Shown piece by piece: positions 10,197 through 19,321 of a DNA stretch of 58,756 nt. The stretch covers positions 1 to 58,756 of the forward strand of contig NZ_WHYR01000021.1 in assembly GCF_009428905.1 (NCBI RefSeq), written 5' to 3'. Every line of letters starts with the position of its first letter. Position 1 is the first letter of the stretch. The notes beneath the pieces were generated by a model that saw only the letters and a program-made list of their open reading frames with translations, searched no databases and was not told where the DNA came from. Source of the stretch: Desulfofundulus thermobenzoicus (GTDB lineage Bacteria > Bacillota > Desulfotomaculia > Desulfotomaculales > Desulfovirgulaceae). The position numbers were made by a program, and so were the translations under genes.

Positions 10197-10229
10197 GGGA
10201 CGGGACCCGTGAGTAGACCGGCCCGTCCC
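10197..10229 (+). promoter_or_regulatory. Stem-loop between dctP and dctQ
   Basis: GGGACGGG (10197-10204) pairs perfectly with CCCGTCCC (10222-10229) around a 17-base loop. No real T-run follows (TCATTTG), so it is not a textbook terminator. Its place between the receptor and permease genes suggests it limits read-through or protects the 3' end of the receptor mRNA, so that more receptor than permease is made. Function inferred. Confidence 0.6.
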
Positions 10230-10393
10230 TCATTTGTCCCTCTCTTCGTCAAAATATGACAATACTAACACATAGACTTTGTATGCAGGGTTCTATATGC
10301 ATAATAATGTGCCATTCTTGCCTGGGGAAAGTTTTCACGTCCCCGTATTTAGGGATGCGGACCATCTATCACTTTTATGAGGGGAGTTATGGT

Positions 10394-10933
10394 ATGGACC
10401 GTTTTAAAAGGGCCTATAGAGCCTTTGAGGACTATTTTGCCGGCGGTTTGTTATTTACCGGCTTGACCCTGGTCTTTGTCAATGTTTGTCTGCGTTATAT
10501 CTGGGGACGCCCCCAGTCGGTGCTGGATGAGTTTTCCGTCTATTTTGTGGTCTGGGGTACGCTTTGTGGTATTGCCGTGGCCTTAAGGGACGACCACCAC
10601 ATCAAGGTGGATATGGTCTTTAGGTTGCTGCCTTTGGGTATCAGGCGCTCGGTGAGTATACTGGCCCATTGCATTGGCCTGTCCTTTGCCCTGTTTTATA
10701 CCTATTACGGTTATCAGCTGGTGGATAAGTATATCAAAATCGGCCAGCTGTCCATGAACAGCCAGTTTCCCCTGTGGATTGTCAACCTGGTCATGCCCAT
10801 CAGCGGGGTAATGTTTACGGTTCGTTTCCTGGATCGCCTTTATTTCCACTTTAAGAATGGTGGAAAGGACTGGTTAGCCGCCCAACTCGGAAAGGAAAGG
10901 AGTGCCGCCGATGGCGACAGCGTTGCTTTTTAG
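10394..10933 (+). CDS. dctQ: TRAP transporter small permease DctQ
   Basis: Four-helix membrane subunit of the TRAP transporter, 179 aa from ATG 10394. The open frame goes back to 10256, but those residues are not DctQ-like and GAGGGGAG lies in front of 10394. Family hallmarks: RYIWGRPQSVLDEFSVYFVVW in helix 2, and ALRDDHHIKVDMV on the cytoplasmic side after it. The 3' end overlaps dctM by 23 bases. It is needed together with DctM for sodium-driven uptake of the receptor-bound acid. Confidence 0.92.
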   Translation: MDRFKRAYRAFEDYFAGGLLFTGLTLVFVNVCLRYIWGRPQSVLDEFSVYFVVWGTLCGIAVALRDDHHIKVDMVFRLLPLGIRRSVSILAHCIGLSFALFYTYYGYQLVDKYIKIGQLSMNSQFPLWIVNLVMPISGVMFTVRFLDRLYFHFKNGGKDWLAAQLGKERSAADGDSVAF

Positions 10934-12194
10934 TATTTTTGTATTGCTTTTTATAATCAATGTGCCTATTGCCATCAGCCTGGCGGTGGCCGCCCTGATT
11001 GTTCTGGCCACCACCACCGACTTCACCATGTATATGATTGTGCAGCGCATGTTTGCCGCGCTCCTTTCCCCGCCGCTGATGGCCATCCCGGCCTTTGTCT
11101 TTGCCGGGGTGCTTATGTCCCACGGGGGCATTGCTAAATATCTCATTGCCGCCCTGCGTTCCTGGTTCGGCCACCTGCCCGGCGGGCTCTCGGTGGTCAC
11201 CATCCTGGCCTGCGCCTTTTTTGCCGCCATCTCCGGTTCCAGCCCGGCCACTGCGGCTGCTATCGGAGCGATCATGCTCCCGGCCATGCTCGACGGAGGC
11301 TATGATAAACGTTACGCCATGGGCTTGATTGCCGCCGGCGGCACCCTGGGTATTCTGATCCCTCCCAGTGTGACCATGGTGGTTTACGGGGTGACGGTGG
11401 AGGAATCCATCGGCAAGCTCTTTATGGGCGGGCTCTTGCCCGGTCTTTTGCTGGCTGCCATGCTCATTTTTTTTGCCATTGTCTACGCCAAAATAAAGGG
11501 ATACGGATCGGCGGAGCGGGCTTCCTGGCAGGAGCGCTGGACCACCACCCTCAAGGCGCTGCCGGGCGCCTTTCTGCCCATCTTTATCCTGGGCAGTATT
11601 TATATGGGTGTGGTTACGCCCACTGAAGCAGCAGTACTGTCCGTTTTTTATACCATTATCGTATCGGCTTTTATTTACCGGGAGTTAAAGGTTGCCGACA
11701 TCCGTAAAATATTCCGTGAATCCATTAACATCTCTTCGATGATCTTTTTAATCATTGCCGCGGCCATGGTCTTTGCCCTGTTTCTGACCGCCGAACAGGT
11801 GCCCAACCAGGTGGCCGAGTGGATTGCCGAAAGCAACTTGAATAAATACGCCTTCTTCTTTGCCACCAACCTGATGTTCTTTATCATGGGTACCTTCCTG
11901 GAGGCCGTTTCCATCACCCTGATCACCCTGCCTCTGTTACTACCCATGATCAAGGCGCTGAACATCGATTTAATCCACTTTGCCGTGGTCATGACGGTGA
12001 ACATGGAGCTGGCCATGATTACCCCGCCGGTGGGCCTGAACCTCTTTGTGGTTTCGGCCATGGCCAAAGAACGTCTGGAAGAGGTAGTCCGGGGAGTGTT
12101 GCCTTTTATCCTGCTGCTAATCCTGGGGATGGTCATCTTTATCTTCTGGCCGGATATTTCCCTGTACATTCCCCGGGTATTGATGGAACGTTAG
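10911..12194 (+). CDS. dctM: TRAP transporter large permease DctM
   Basis: Main translocation subunit, 427 aa with about 12-13 hydrophobic segments. Typical DctM features: PLMAIPAFVFAGVLMSHGGI, the GSSPATAAAIGAIMLPAM discriminator region, AAGGTLGILIPPSVTMVVYG and the C-terminal half repeat with NMELAMITPPVGLNLFV. ATG 10911 is preferred over the GTG at 10902 because AAAGGAAAGGAG ends 8 bases before it. Overlap with dctQ implies translational coupling. Confidence 0.94.
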   Translation: MATALLFSIFVLLFIINVPIAISLAVAALIVLATTTDFTMYMIVQRMFAALLSPPLMAIPAFVFAGVLMSHGGIAKYLIAALRSWFGHLPGGLSVVTILACAFFAAISGSSPATAAAIGAIMLPAMLDGGYDKRYAMGLIAAGGTLGILIPPSVTMVVYGVTVEESIGKLFMGGLLPGLLLAAMLIFFAIVYAKIKGYGSAERASWQERWTTTLKALPGAFLPIFILGSIYMGVVTPTEAAVLSVFYTIIVSAFIYRELKVADIRKIFRESINISSMIFLIIAAAMVFALFLTAEQVPNQVAEWIAESNLNKYAFFFATNLMFFIMGTFLEAVSITLITLPLLLPMIKALNIDLIHFAVVMTVNMELAMITPPVGLNLFVVSAMAKERLEEVVRGVLPFILLLILGMVIFIFWPDISLYIPRVLMER

Positions 12195-12280
12195 CCCCGG
12201 GTAGGGATGCGGGGAGGTGAAGGATTCCGACCGCTTCGCCGTACTGGCGGAACATTAGTCCTGGATAGGGGGGAAAAAGA

Positions 12281-14011
12281 ATGGACGGTTTGTTCGCCAC
12301 CCTCTGTGCCGCCCTGGGTCCCCTGGCTCGCCTGGCCGGGGGATATGCTACGGTGGTCCATCTGCCCAGCGGCAGGCATAAAACGGTGGATATGGCAGGC
12401 AAGGAGGCCCCCCATTATCCCCTGGAAAATTACGAAGGGCTGGCAGAGGCCAGAAAATGCGGTGGCCCCCTGTTGATTCCTTCCAGCAAGGAGCCGGGGG
12501 TGCTTAACTTCTTCCTGCCCCTGGGGGATTGCTTGCTGGTAGCAAACAATGCCGACCATGCCCGAAGAGAGGCCAGGCTGGAGGCCATCTTCCGGGAAGC
12601 CCTGCCTTTGATTGCCCGGGTGGCCGGGGGTGAGGCGGTGCTTTTTGATAGCCAGGGGATACGTTTTTTCAGTGTGGACCCGGATGGCGGGCAATCGGAA
12701 AAAGGGATGGGAGAACTCACCTATCTGGGCCGGCAGGCCATGGAACTGGGGCGGCCGGTAATCGGGCCGTCCCTGCTGGAAGAAGGTGCCATGGCCGTGC
12801 GCGTGCCGGTTACTGCCAGCTTTGGGATCGGCTTCAACAATGTCCTGGCGGTAAAACAAAAGAAAATACTGGCGGCCAACCAGCGTCAGGGTTATCCCCG
12901 TTATACCTTTACCGACATCATTGGTACCAGCCGGGCCATTCAGCAATGTATTCAGCAGGCCCGTCAGGTGGCTGTTACCAGTTCCACCGTATTGCTTTAT
13001 GGGGAAACGGGCACCGGAAAGGAATTATTTGCCCAGTCCATCCACAATGCCAGCCAGCGGTCCGGTGGTCCCTTTGTGGCCATCAACTGCGGGGCCATTC
13101 CGGCCAGCCTGGTGGAAAGCCAGCTCTTCGGTTATGAAGCCGGGGCTTTTACCGGTGCCCGCAAGGAAGGTCAGCAGGGGGTATTTGAACAGGCCAGCGG
13201 CGGTACCCTTTTCCTGGACGAAATAAGCGAAATGGAGCTGGAAATGCAGTCCCGGTTATTGCGGGTACTGCAGGAAAGGGAAGTGGTGCGCATCGGGGGG
13301 AAAAAAACCATCCCCGTAGATGTGCGGATAATTGCTTCTACCAATAAGGATCTGTGGCAAATGGTAGTTGGCGGCAAGTTTCGCCAGGATTTATTTTATC
13401 GTCTCAATGTAGTGGACCTGCGCATCCCGCCCCTGCGGGAAAGGGTGGAGGACATCCCCCTGCTGGTCCGTCATTTTATCAAAGAATTTCGTAGCCATTT
13501 CGGAACCTTCGTTCGAGATATTTCCAACGAGGCGATGGAATACTTGATGCGTTACAGCTGGCCGGGTAATGTGCGCGAATTACAGAACTGCATTGAGCGG
13601 ACCATGAACCTGGTTACCAACGAATTAATCCAGCCCGGGGATTTACCTGCTTTGATTAGAAACTGTGTCAACCCCTTGGCGGATAACCCGGCAAATGGGG
13701 CCGGTGTTACCGGGCTGGTTTTACCGCCGTACCGTATAGCTGTATCAGGCTCTTCCGGTGATCCGCTACCGGCCGGCTTTAACTGTGATGCTCAAGAAAA
13801 GATACAGGATACCTGTGAGTTGGAAGGGAATACCCGGTTGGCGGAACGGGCCGCCATCCTGCGGGCGCTGGAGGAAGTGGGCTACAACCGGCGGCGGGCT
13901 GCCCGCAGGCTGGGTATCAGCACCACCACCCTTTGGCGCAAAATGAAGCGGTTGGGGCTGCTGGACGGGGAAAACAGGGGTTCTGGTTCCGCTGCACGGG
14001 TAACCAAATGA
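12281..14011 (+). CDS. Sigma-54-dependent transcriptional activator
   Basis: Bacterial enhancer-binding protein, 576 aa. Residues 1-205 form an N-terminal sensory region that I do not recognise. The AAA+ domain has Walker A GETGTGKE, the sigma-54 contact loop GAFTGA, Walker B GGTLFLDEI and NVREL motif PGNVRELQNCIERTM. The last 45 residues form a Fis-type HTH (RRRAARRLGISTTTLWRKMK). It lies just after dctM and before the CitE-like operon, so it probably controls one of these. I found no good -24/-12 promoter in front of either; the target is open. Confidence 0.92.
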   Translation: MDGLFATLCAALGPLARLAGGYATVVHLPSGRHKTVDMAGKEAPHYPLENYEGLAEARKCGGPLLIPSSKEPGVLNFFLPLGDCLLVANNADHARREARLEAIFREALPLIARVAGGEAVLFDSQGIRFFSVDPDGGQSEKGMGELTYLGRQAMELGRPVIGPSLLEEGAMAVRVPVTASFGIGFNNVLAVKQKKILAANQRQGYPRYTFTDIIGTSRAIQQCIQQARQVAVTSSTVLLYGETGTGKELFAQSIHNASQRSGGPFVAINCGAIPASLVESQLFGYEAGAFTGARKEGQQGVFEQASGGTLFLDEISEMELEMQSRLLRVLQEREVVRIGGKKTIPVDVRIIASTNKDLWQMVVGGKFRQDLFYRLNVVDLRIPPLRERVEDIPLLVRHFIKEFRSHFGTFVRDISNEAMEYLMRYSWPGNVRELQNCIERTMNLVTNELIQPGDLPALIRNCVNPLADNPANGAGVTGLVLPPYRIAVSGSSGDPLPAGFNCDAQEKIQDTCELEGNTRLAERAAILRALEEVGYNRRRAARRLGISTTTLWRKMKRLGLLDGENRGSGSAARVTK

Positions 14012-14604
14012 TGTGCGCCGTATTAATACCTGTTCCATACCCTTCCTTAAAGAGCCGGTTATTATTTTTATGTTAACTTGTCGGGTTCTTCCGGAAAAAT
14101 TGTTATATGGAGGGAGTGAAGGATCCCGTTGGTCACTCTCAAACCCGCCATGGCCGGAGTAAGGGCCATGGCTTTCATATTTGCAATGATGTGCTTCCCC
14201 TTTATTGCAAAAATGAAATCAACCGGCGGGGGCCATCGCCCGGCGTTTCCCCAGGCTTCCGGGACCGATTCAATTTCAAATATGAAATTATTTTAAGTAA
14301 AGGAATTTGATTAAACTAAATCTAAACAATAACATTCCTTAAGAACTTGAGAGTCAAAAGTTCATCACTCAAACACTATATATAGCCATGATTTACGCTA
14401 AAGAACACTATATATTGTGTAACATTTGGAAAACTTTCGACGGTCCAGTTAAGAAGATAAACAAGAAGAAAGGATAAAAATACTTGTTTCGGCCCGAAAT
14501 TCTGCCTTTTCTGCTTTTTCTGTTTATTTCGCCGCTTTTCTCCATCGTTTCTCACCTGCTCCAGGTACAGCTTTTGCTTATAACAGAAACAGAGGTGAGG
14601 TGAA
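14012..14604. other. 593-base intergenic region rich in dyad repeats
   Basis: No convincing gene. The left half carries a 9-bp-arm hairpin (14147-14172) and a set of similar dyads built on TTTCATATTTGCAA (14173-14186), its near inverse (14205-14218) and TTTCAAATATGAAA (14274-14287). The AT-rich right half has two copies of ACACTATATAT (14373-14383 and 14405-14415), 32 bases apart, or about three helical turns. Probably the control region of the CitE-like operon; no promoter hexamers are clear enough to name. Confidence 0.55.
14147..14172. repeat. Perfect 9-bp inverted repeat (hairpin)
   Basis: GCCATGGCC (14147-14155) and GGCCATGGC (14164-14172) are exact reverse complements with an 8-base loop. 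It lies 136 bases after the sigma-54 activator stop. It is followed by TTTCATATTTGC rather than a U-tract, so it is at best a weak terminator; it could also be an operator. Confidence 0.6.
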
Positions 14605-15498
14605 ATGACAAGACCACTGCGCAGTTTTCTCTTTGCTCCCGCCAGCGACTTACGCAAGGTGGATAAGGCCCTGTCCCTGGATGCCGATGCGGTGATCCTG
14701 GACCTGGAAGATGCCGTGGCGGTGTCCGAAAAGGTACGGGCACGGAGCCTGGTGCTGGATGTGCTGGGTCGTGCCGGCCGGGTAGGCATTTATGTGCGGG
14801 TTAACGGCGTGAATACCAGCTGGATCGTTGGCGATCTCATGGCGGTGGTGGGGAGCCGTCCGGCGGGCATCATGCTGCCCAAAGCCGAGAACGCCGAAGA
14901 GATCCGGCGGGTTGACTGGTTGATCGGTCAGCTGGAAGAGGAATACGGTTTGCCGCCCGGGGAAATGGAACTGGTTCCCCTGGTGGAAACGGCCCGGGGG
15001 GTGATGAACGCCTATGAGATTGCCGCCAGCTGTCCCCGGGTCAGGCGCCTGGCCTTCGGGGCCATTGATTATACCCTGGATATTGGTACATCCCTGACCG
15101 GTCAGGGTACGGAAATATTTTATGCCCGCTCCCAGCTGGTGGTGGCCAGCCGGGCGGCCGGCATTGCAGGGCCCATTGATACGGTTTACCCCCGCATCAA
15201 AGACGAGGAAGGTCTGGCCGCCGAATGCCGTCTGGTGCGCAGCCTGGGGTTTGCGGGCAAGCTGGTGATCCATCCGGCACAACTGGGGCCGGTGAATGAT
15301 ATTTTTGCCCCCACTCCTGGTGAAATAACTTATGCCCGGAAGGTGGTGCAGGCCTTTGATGAGGCTGAGGCCAGGGGGGTGGCGGCGGTGCAGCTGGAAG
15401 GCAAATTTATCGATTACCCCGTGGCGGCCTGGGCCAGGCGGATACTGGCTATAGCCCACTCCCTGGGGCTGGACGGAGAAAACGAGTCGCCAAAGTAG
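14605..15498 (+). CDS. HpcH/HpaI aldolase, CitE-like (malyl/citramalyl-CoA lyase type)
   Basis: TIM-barrel lyase of the CitE superfamily, 297 aa. Motifs: RSFLFAPASD, AVILDLEDAV (metal-binding acidic residues), YVRVNG (CoA/substrate arginine), IMLPKAE, PLVETARGV (catalytic glutamate), FGAIDYTLDIG and GKLVIHPAQL. Characterised relatives cleave malyl-CoA, citramalyl-CoA or citryl-CoA to acetyl-CoA plus an oxo-acid; which one applies here cannot be read. It stands alone without CitD/CitF, so it is not citrate lyase. It heads a run of genes including a two-subunit acyl-CoA ligase, so a free acid is probably activated and then split. Confidence 0.88.
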   Translation: MTRPLRSFLFAPASDLRKVDKALSLDADAVILDLEDAVAVSEKVRARSLVLDVLGRAGRVGIYVRVNGVNTSWIVGDLMAVVGSRPAGIMLPKAENAEEIRRVDWLIGQLEEEYGLPPGEMELVPLVETARGVMNAYEIAASCPRVRRLAFGAIDYTLDIGTSLTGQGTEIFYARSQLVVASRAAGIAGPIDTVYPRIKDEEGLAAECRLVRSLGFAGKLVIHPAQLGPVNDIFAPTPGEITYARKVVQAFDEAEARGVAAVQLEGKFIDYPVAAWARRILAIAHSLGLDGENESPK

Positions 15499-15620
15499 TC
15501 CAGCCTAAAGCGTGCCCGGGTATCCCCCGGGTTAAAGTCAAAAGCGAAAGGGCTGGTACACGGGCGTTTATAATGCAGGTGCCTGATCATTATGGGCTGC
15601 AGTTTAAGGAGGGGAAGATT

Positions 15621-16847
15621 ATGGGCCGTTTACTGGAGCATCACAGCAAGCAGTTGTTAAAAGAAATGGGCATTGCCGTGCCGCTGAATGAAGTGGCCGG
15701 CAGCGAAACCGAAGCGGCGGAGGCCGCCCGCCGCATGGGCAAGCCGGTGGTAGTCAAGGCCCTGGTACCCGTGGGGAAGCGGGGTAAGGCGGGAGCCATC
15801 AAATTTGCCGAAACTCCGGAGGAAGCGGCTGGGAAAAGCAGGGAATTGCTGGGTATGACCGTACGGAATTTTCCCGTGGAAAAGGTCCTGGTGGAAGAAA
15901 AACTGGACATTGACCGGGAATGGTATCTTTCCATTACTTACGATAAAAGCAAACAGGTACCGGTAATCATAGCCAGCACCAGGGGCGGGGTGGATGTGGA
16001 AGAATTAAACCGTTCCTACCCCGATGAAATGGTTATTTGTCCCGTAGATCCCCTGACCGGTCTGGCCGGCTTTAAAGCCAGGGAAATCTGGGCGGACCTG
16101 GGGGTGGGGGGTAAACTCCTGGGTGCTGCCGGCACCTTGTTAAACAAACTCTACGCTGCCTTTGACCGTTATGATGCCTATCTCTTGGAGGTAAACCCGC
16201 TGGTGGTGACCACAGGAGGGGAGTTGGTAGCGGCAGCAACGGTGATGAGCGTGGACGACAGCGCCATATACCGTCAGCCCCGCCTGGCCGACATGGTTCA
16301 GCTGGGAAGCGAGCGTGCCTGGCGTCCCCTGACGGAACTGGAGAAGCAAATGGTGGAAGTGAATGAATCCGATCCCTACCGGGGTACGGCCCGCTATACG
16401 GAGATGCCCGGTGGGGATATCGGTTTTATGTGCGGGGGCGGCGGCGGCAGCCTGCTCTGTTTTGATACCCTGGTGGCTTTAGGAGGACGACCGGCCAATT
16501 ATTCCGAGGTGGGGGGAAATCCCCCCGAGCCAAAGGTCTATGGCCTGACGAAGGGGATTCTTTCCAAACCCGGGGTCAGGGGATTGTTTGTGGCCCATAA
16601 CATTACCAACAACACCCAGGTGGATGTGCTGGCCCGGGGAATCGTCCGGGCATTGCAGGATTTGCATATAGACCCGGCCACCTTCCCGGTGGTGGTAAGA
16701 GAAGCCGGGGTAAACGACGCCGTGGCCCGGGAGATCTTTACGGCAGCCGGGGTGGAGTATTATGGAGATGATATGACCATGACCGGGGCCTGTGCCCGGA
16801 TGGTGGCCCGCATGAAGGAAGTCTATGGTGAAGGGAGGCAACAGTAA
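15621..16847 (+). CDS. Divergent SucC-like acyl-CoA ligase beta subunit (ATP-grasp)
   Basis: Beta subunit of an ADP-forming acyl-CoA ligase, 408 aa from ATG 15621 (AAGGAGGGG directly upstream; the frame extends to 15573). The ATP-grasp half is clear: PVVVKALVPVGKRGKAGAIK, VEEKLDIDREWYLSI and LLEVNPLVVT. The C-terminal half departs from ordinary SucC: where succinyl-CoA synthetase has NGAG...DVGGG, this has MCGGGGGSLLCFDTLVALGG then YSEVGGNPPEPKVYG. That region lines the acid/CoA site, so the substrate is probably not succinate; malate, itaconate or citramalate fit the neighbours. A normal sucCD pair lies at 28331-30351. Confidence 0.85.
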   Translation: MGRLLEHHSKQLLKEMGIAVPLNEVAGSETEAAEAARRMGKPVVVKALVPVGKRGKAGAIKFAETPEEAAGKSRELLGMTVRNFPVEKVLVEEKLDIDREWYLSITYDKSKQVPVIIASTRGGVDVEELNRSYPDEMVICPVDPLTGLAGFKAREIWADLGVGGKLLGAAGTLLNKLYAAFDRYDAYLLEVNPLVVTTGGELVAAATVMSVDDSAIYRQPRLADMVQLGSERAWRPLTELEKQMVEVNESDPYRGTARYTEMPGGDIGFMCGGGGGSLLCFDTLVALGGRPANYSEVGGNPPEPKVYGLTKGILSKPGVRGLFVAHNITNNTQVDVLARGIVRALQDLHIDPATFPVVVREAGVNDAVAREIFTAAGVEYYGDDMTMTGACARMVARMKEVYGEGRQQ

Positions 16848-17744
16848 ATGGGCATTTTAATCAATGGCCATTCCCGCATTGTTATTCAGGGCATTACCGG
16901 CCGGGAGGCCAGCATGGTCACCAAACACACCCTGGATTACGGCACCCGCATTCTGGCCGGGGTCACGCCGGGCAAGGGCGGCCAGGAGGTACACGGCGTG
17001 CCGGTATACGACACGTTAAAGGCGGCCTGCCGGGAACATGCCCTGGACACGTCGCTGATCTACGTGCCGCCGGCTTTTGTATACGACGCCGTGGCGGAGG
17101 CGGTGGCCAACGGGATCAAGCTAATACTCATCGCTACGGAAAACGTGCCTCAAAAGGATGCCGTAAAATTCTTAAACCTGGCCCGCCGGGCCGGGGTGCG
17201 GGTGATCGGTCCCAATTCCGTGGGCATGATCAATCCCGGGGAACGGGTAAAACTGGGGGCCATTGGTGGTGATAATGTGGAGCGCTGCTTTGTGCCCGGT
17301 CCGGTGGGGGTGATATCCAGAAGCGGCGGCATGACTGCGGAGACCTCCTGGATGGTCAAGCGGGCCGGTTACGGCGTGAGCACCAGCGTAAGCATCGGCG
17401 GTGATGCCCTCATCGGCAGCACCATTAAGGATCTGCTGGCTCTTTTTGAAGCCGACCCACAGACCCGGGCTGTGGTGACCTTTTCCGAACCGGGCACTGC
17501 CCAGGAGGAAGAAGCGGCGGCCTTTATTCAGGAAGGTGGTTTTACCAAGCCGCTGATTGCCTATATTGCCGGCCGCTTTACGGAGGAGATGCCCGAAGGC
17601 ACAGTTTTCGGCCACGCGGCAGCCATTATTTCCGGCAATTACGGCCGTCCCTCCCTGAAGGCGGCCCGGCTGCGGGAGTCCGGTGCCCACGTGCTGGAAA
17701 ACTTCGATGACCTGATTCCTGTTTTAAAACAGGTGCTGGGGTAG
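16848..17744 (+). CDS. SucD-like acyl-CoA ligase alpha subunit
   Basis: Alpha subunit partner of the preceding gene, 298 aa, whose start codon abuts the beta stop. It has the CoA-binding Rossmann domain (IVIQGITGREASMVTKHTLD, GVTPGKGG) and the C-terminal ligase domain. The phospho-histidine is in FGHAAAIISG, compared with GHAGAI in standard SucD, so catalysis by histidine phosphorylation should be intact. About the length of the true SucD in this window (291 aa). A GGCCGG...CCGGCC stem without U-tract follows at 17749-17772. Confidence 0.88.
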   Translation: MGILINGHSRIVIQGITGREASMVTKHTLDYGTRILAGVTPGKGGQEVHGVPVYDTLKAACREHALDTSLIYVPPAFVYDAVAEAVANGIKLILIATENVPQKDAVKFLNLARRAGVRVIGPNSVGMINPGERVKLGAIGGDNVERCFVPGPVGVISRSGGMTAETSWMVKRAGYGVSTSVSIGGDALIGSTIKDLLALFEADPQTRAVVTFSEPGTAQEEEAAAFIQEGGFTKPLIAYIAGRFTEEMPEGTVFGHAAAIISGNYGRPSLKAARLRESGAHVLENFDDLIPVLKQVLG

Positions 17745-17874
17745 AAAAGGCCGGTTTTTGATGAAGCCGGCCGGCCCGGTTAGTCGTCAGTAATAATACG
17801 TCAAGTTATATTTTCTAACATCTGACAGCCGACGGCCGACATCTGAATTGCCATGTCATAAAGAAGGTGATTAT

Positions 17875-19212
17875 GTGTTATCTGCTCAGCTGGCTGACTT
17901 TATTGGCCAATGTTGTTTTGATAACTTCCCCGAAACCACAGTACACATGGCCAAACTGGCTTTTCTGGACTGGTTGGGTTCGGCTGCCGCCGGGGGCGGG
18001 CAACCGCCTGCCTGCATGGCCCTGGCCGTGGTCCGGGGTCAGGGAGGTTCTTCCCAGGCCTCTCTGCTGGCCTGCGGGGAAAAAACTTCCTGTTTGCATG
18101 CGGCCCTGGCCAACGGCATTGCCTCCCATATCATTGAGCTGGATGATGTGCACCGGGCATCCATAATTCATGCCGGGGCGGCGGTAATGCCGGCCGCCCT
18201 GGCTGTGGCGGAGATGACGGGAGCCAGCGGACGGCAGCTTTTGGAGGCCATTGTGGCCGGTTATGAGGTGGCCATCCGCATTGGCGAGGCCGTTACCCCG
18301 TCCCACTATTATTTCTGGCACACCACCGGCACCTGTGGCACCTTCGGTGCGGCAGCGGCGGCCGGGAAACTGCTGGGTTTGGATAAAGAACAGCTGGTAT
18401 GGGCTCTGGGCAATGCCGGTACCCAGGCCGCCGGATTGTGGGAATTTATTGCCGACGGGGCCATGTCCAAACACCTGCATCCCGGTAAAGCGGCCCAGAA
18501 TGGCGTGCTGGCCGCCCTGCTGGCCAAAGAGGGTTTTACCGGCGCCACACGCATTCTGGAAGGGGAAAGGGGCTTTTGCCGGGCTACGGCCCCCCGGTTT
18601 GATCTGGACAAGATTACCGCCGGCCTGGGAAAACCACCTTTTAAAGTGGAGGAGAACTCCTTTAAGATTCACGCCTCCTGCCGGCATACCCACCCGGCGG
18701 TGGATGTGACCCTGGCCCTGGCCGCCCGCCACAAGCTCAAGCCCGCCGACATAGCGGCCATTACCGTCCGCACCTACCGCACGGCCCTGGATATTACGGC
18801 CAATCACCATCCGAAAACTGTTTATGCGGCCAAGTTCAGTTTGCCCTTCTGTGTGGCGCTGGCTTTGAAGGCGGGAAGTTGTGCCCTGGGGGACTTCAAC
18901 CCGGAAAATCTGGGGGATGGGGAAATCCGGGAATTGATGTCCCGGGTCGCCCTGGTTCTGGACGATGCACTGGATGCCCTGCATCCCGCCCGCTGGCCGG
19001 CGGTGGTGGAAATAAAAACCGTCTCCGGTGATACCTGTCGGGAGCGCACTGATTTTCCCCGGGGGGATCCGGAGAACCCGGTAACCGTTGGCGAACTGGT
19101 GGCCAAGTTTCATGCCCTGGCCGGCGGTCCCTGGGGGGAAGGGAGGGCCCGGGCGCTGGCAGAGGCGGTATTAAACCTGGAAAGGGTGGAAAATGTGGCC
19201 ACTTTATTTTAA
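17875..19212 (+). CDS. MmgE/PrpD family protein
   Basis: All-helical MmgE/PrpD superfamily member, 445 aa. Family traits: LDWLGSAAAGGG, the HIIELDDVHRASIIHAGAAV metal/substrate region, WALGNAGTQAAGLWEFI, MSKHLHPGKAAQNGV and NSFKIHASCRHTHPAVD. Known members are 2-methylcitrate dehydratase, cis-aconitate decarboxylase and iminodisuccinate epimerase, all acting on C4-C7 polycarboxylates; none can be singled out here. GTG 17875 is chosen because AAGAAGGTGAT precedes it; a TTG at 17848 is the longer option. The setting after a CitE-like lyase and ligase suggests isomerisation or dehydration of the same acid. Confidence 0.88.
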   Translation: MLSAQLADFIGQCCFDNFPETTVHMAKLAFLDWLGSAAAGGGQPPACMALAVVRGQGGSSQASLLACGEKTSCLHAALANGIASHIIELDDVHRASIIHAGAAVMPAALAVAEMTGASGRQLLEAIVAGYEVAIRIGEAVTPSHYYFWHTTGTCGTFGAAAAAGKLLGLDKEQLVWALGNAGTQAAGLWEFIADGAMSKHLHPGKAAQNGVLAALLAKEGFTGATRILEGERGFCRATAPRFDLDKITAGLGKPPFKVEENSFKIHASCRHTHPAVDVTLALAARHKLKPADIAAITVRTYRTALDITANHHPKTVYAAKFSLPFCVALALKAGSCALGDFNPENLGDGEIRELMSRVALVLDDALDALHPARWPAVVEIKTVSGDTCRERTDFPRGDPENPVTVGELVAKFHALAGGPWGEGRARALAEAVLNLERVENVATLF

Positions 19213-19321
19213 ATACGCCGGGTTGCAGTGCGATGGGGAATTCTCCTACCCGCAGTGATCCGGCAGACTGTCAGTTCAGCAGTGGGAGTGCCGGCAGGAG
19301 TCTGGCAGGAGGTGGGGAGCA

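Noticed and set aside
14169..14184. TGGCTTTCATATTTGC as a sigma-54 promoter
   Set aside because: GG and GC are 11 bases apart, not 10; sigma-54 promoters do not tolerate this shift.
14107..14310. 67-codon open frame in the gap before the CitE-like gene
   Set aside because: It covers the hairpin and dyad repeats, and its sequence has no protein-like pattern.
17878..19113. Long open frame (411 codons) on the minus strand
   Set aside because: It is the antisense shadow of the MmgE/PrpD gene; low-complexity Gly/Gln/Arg sequence with no family character, in a GC-rich genome where such frames are common.
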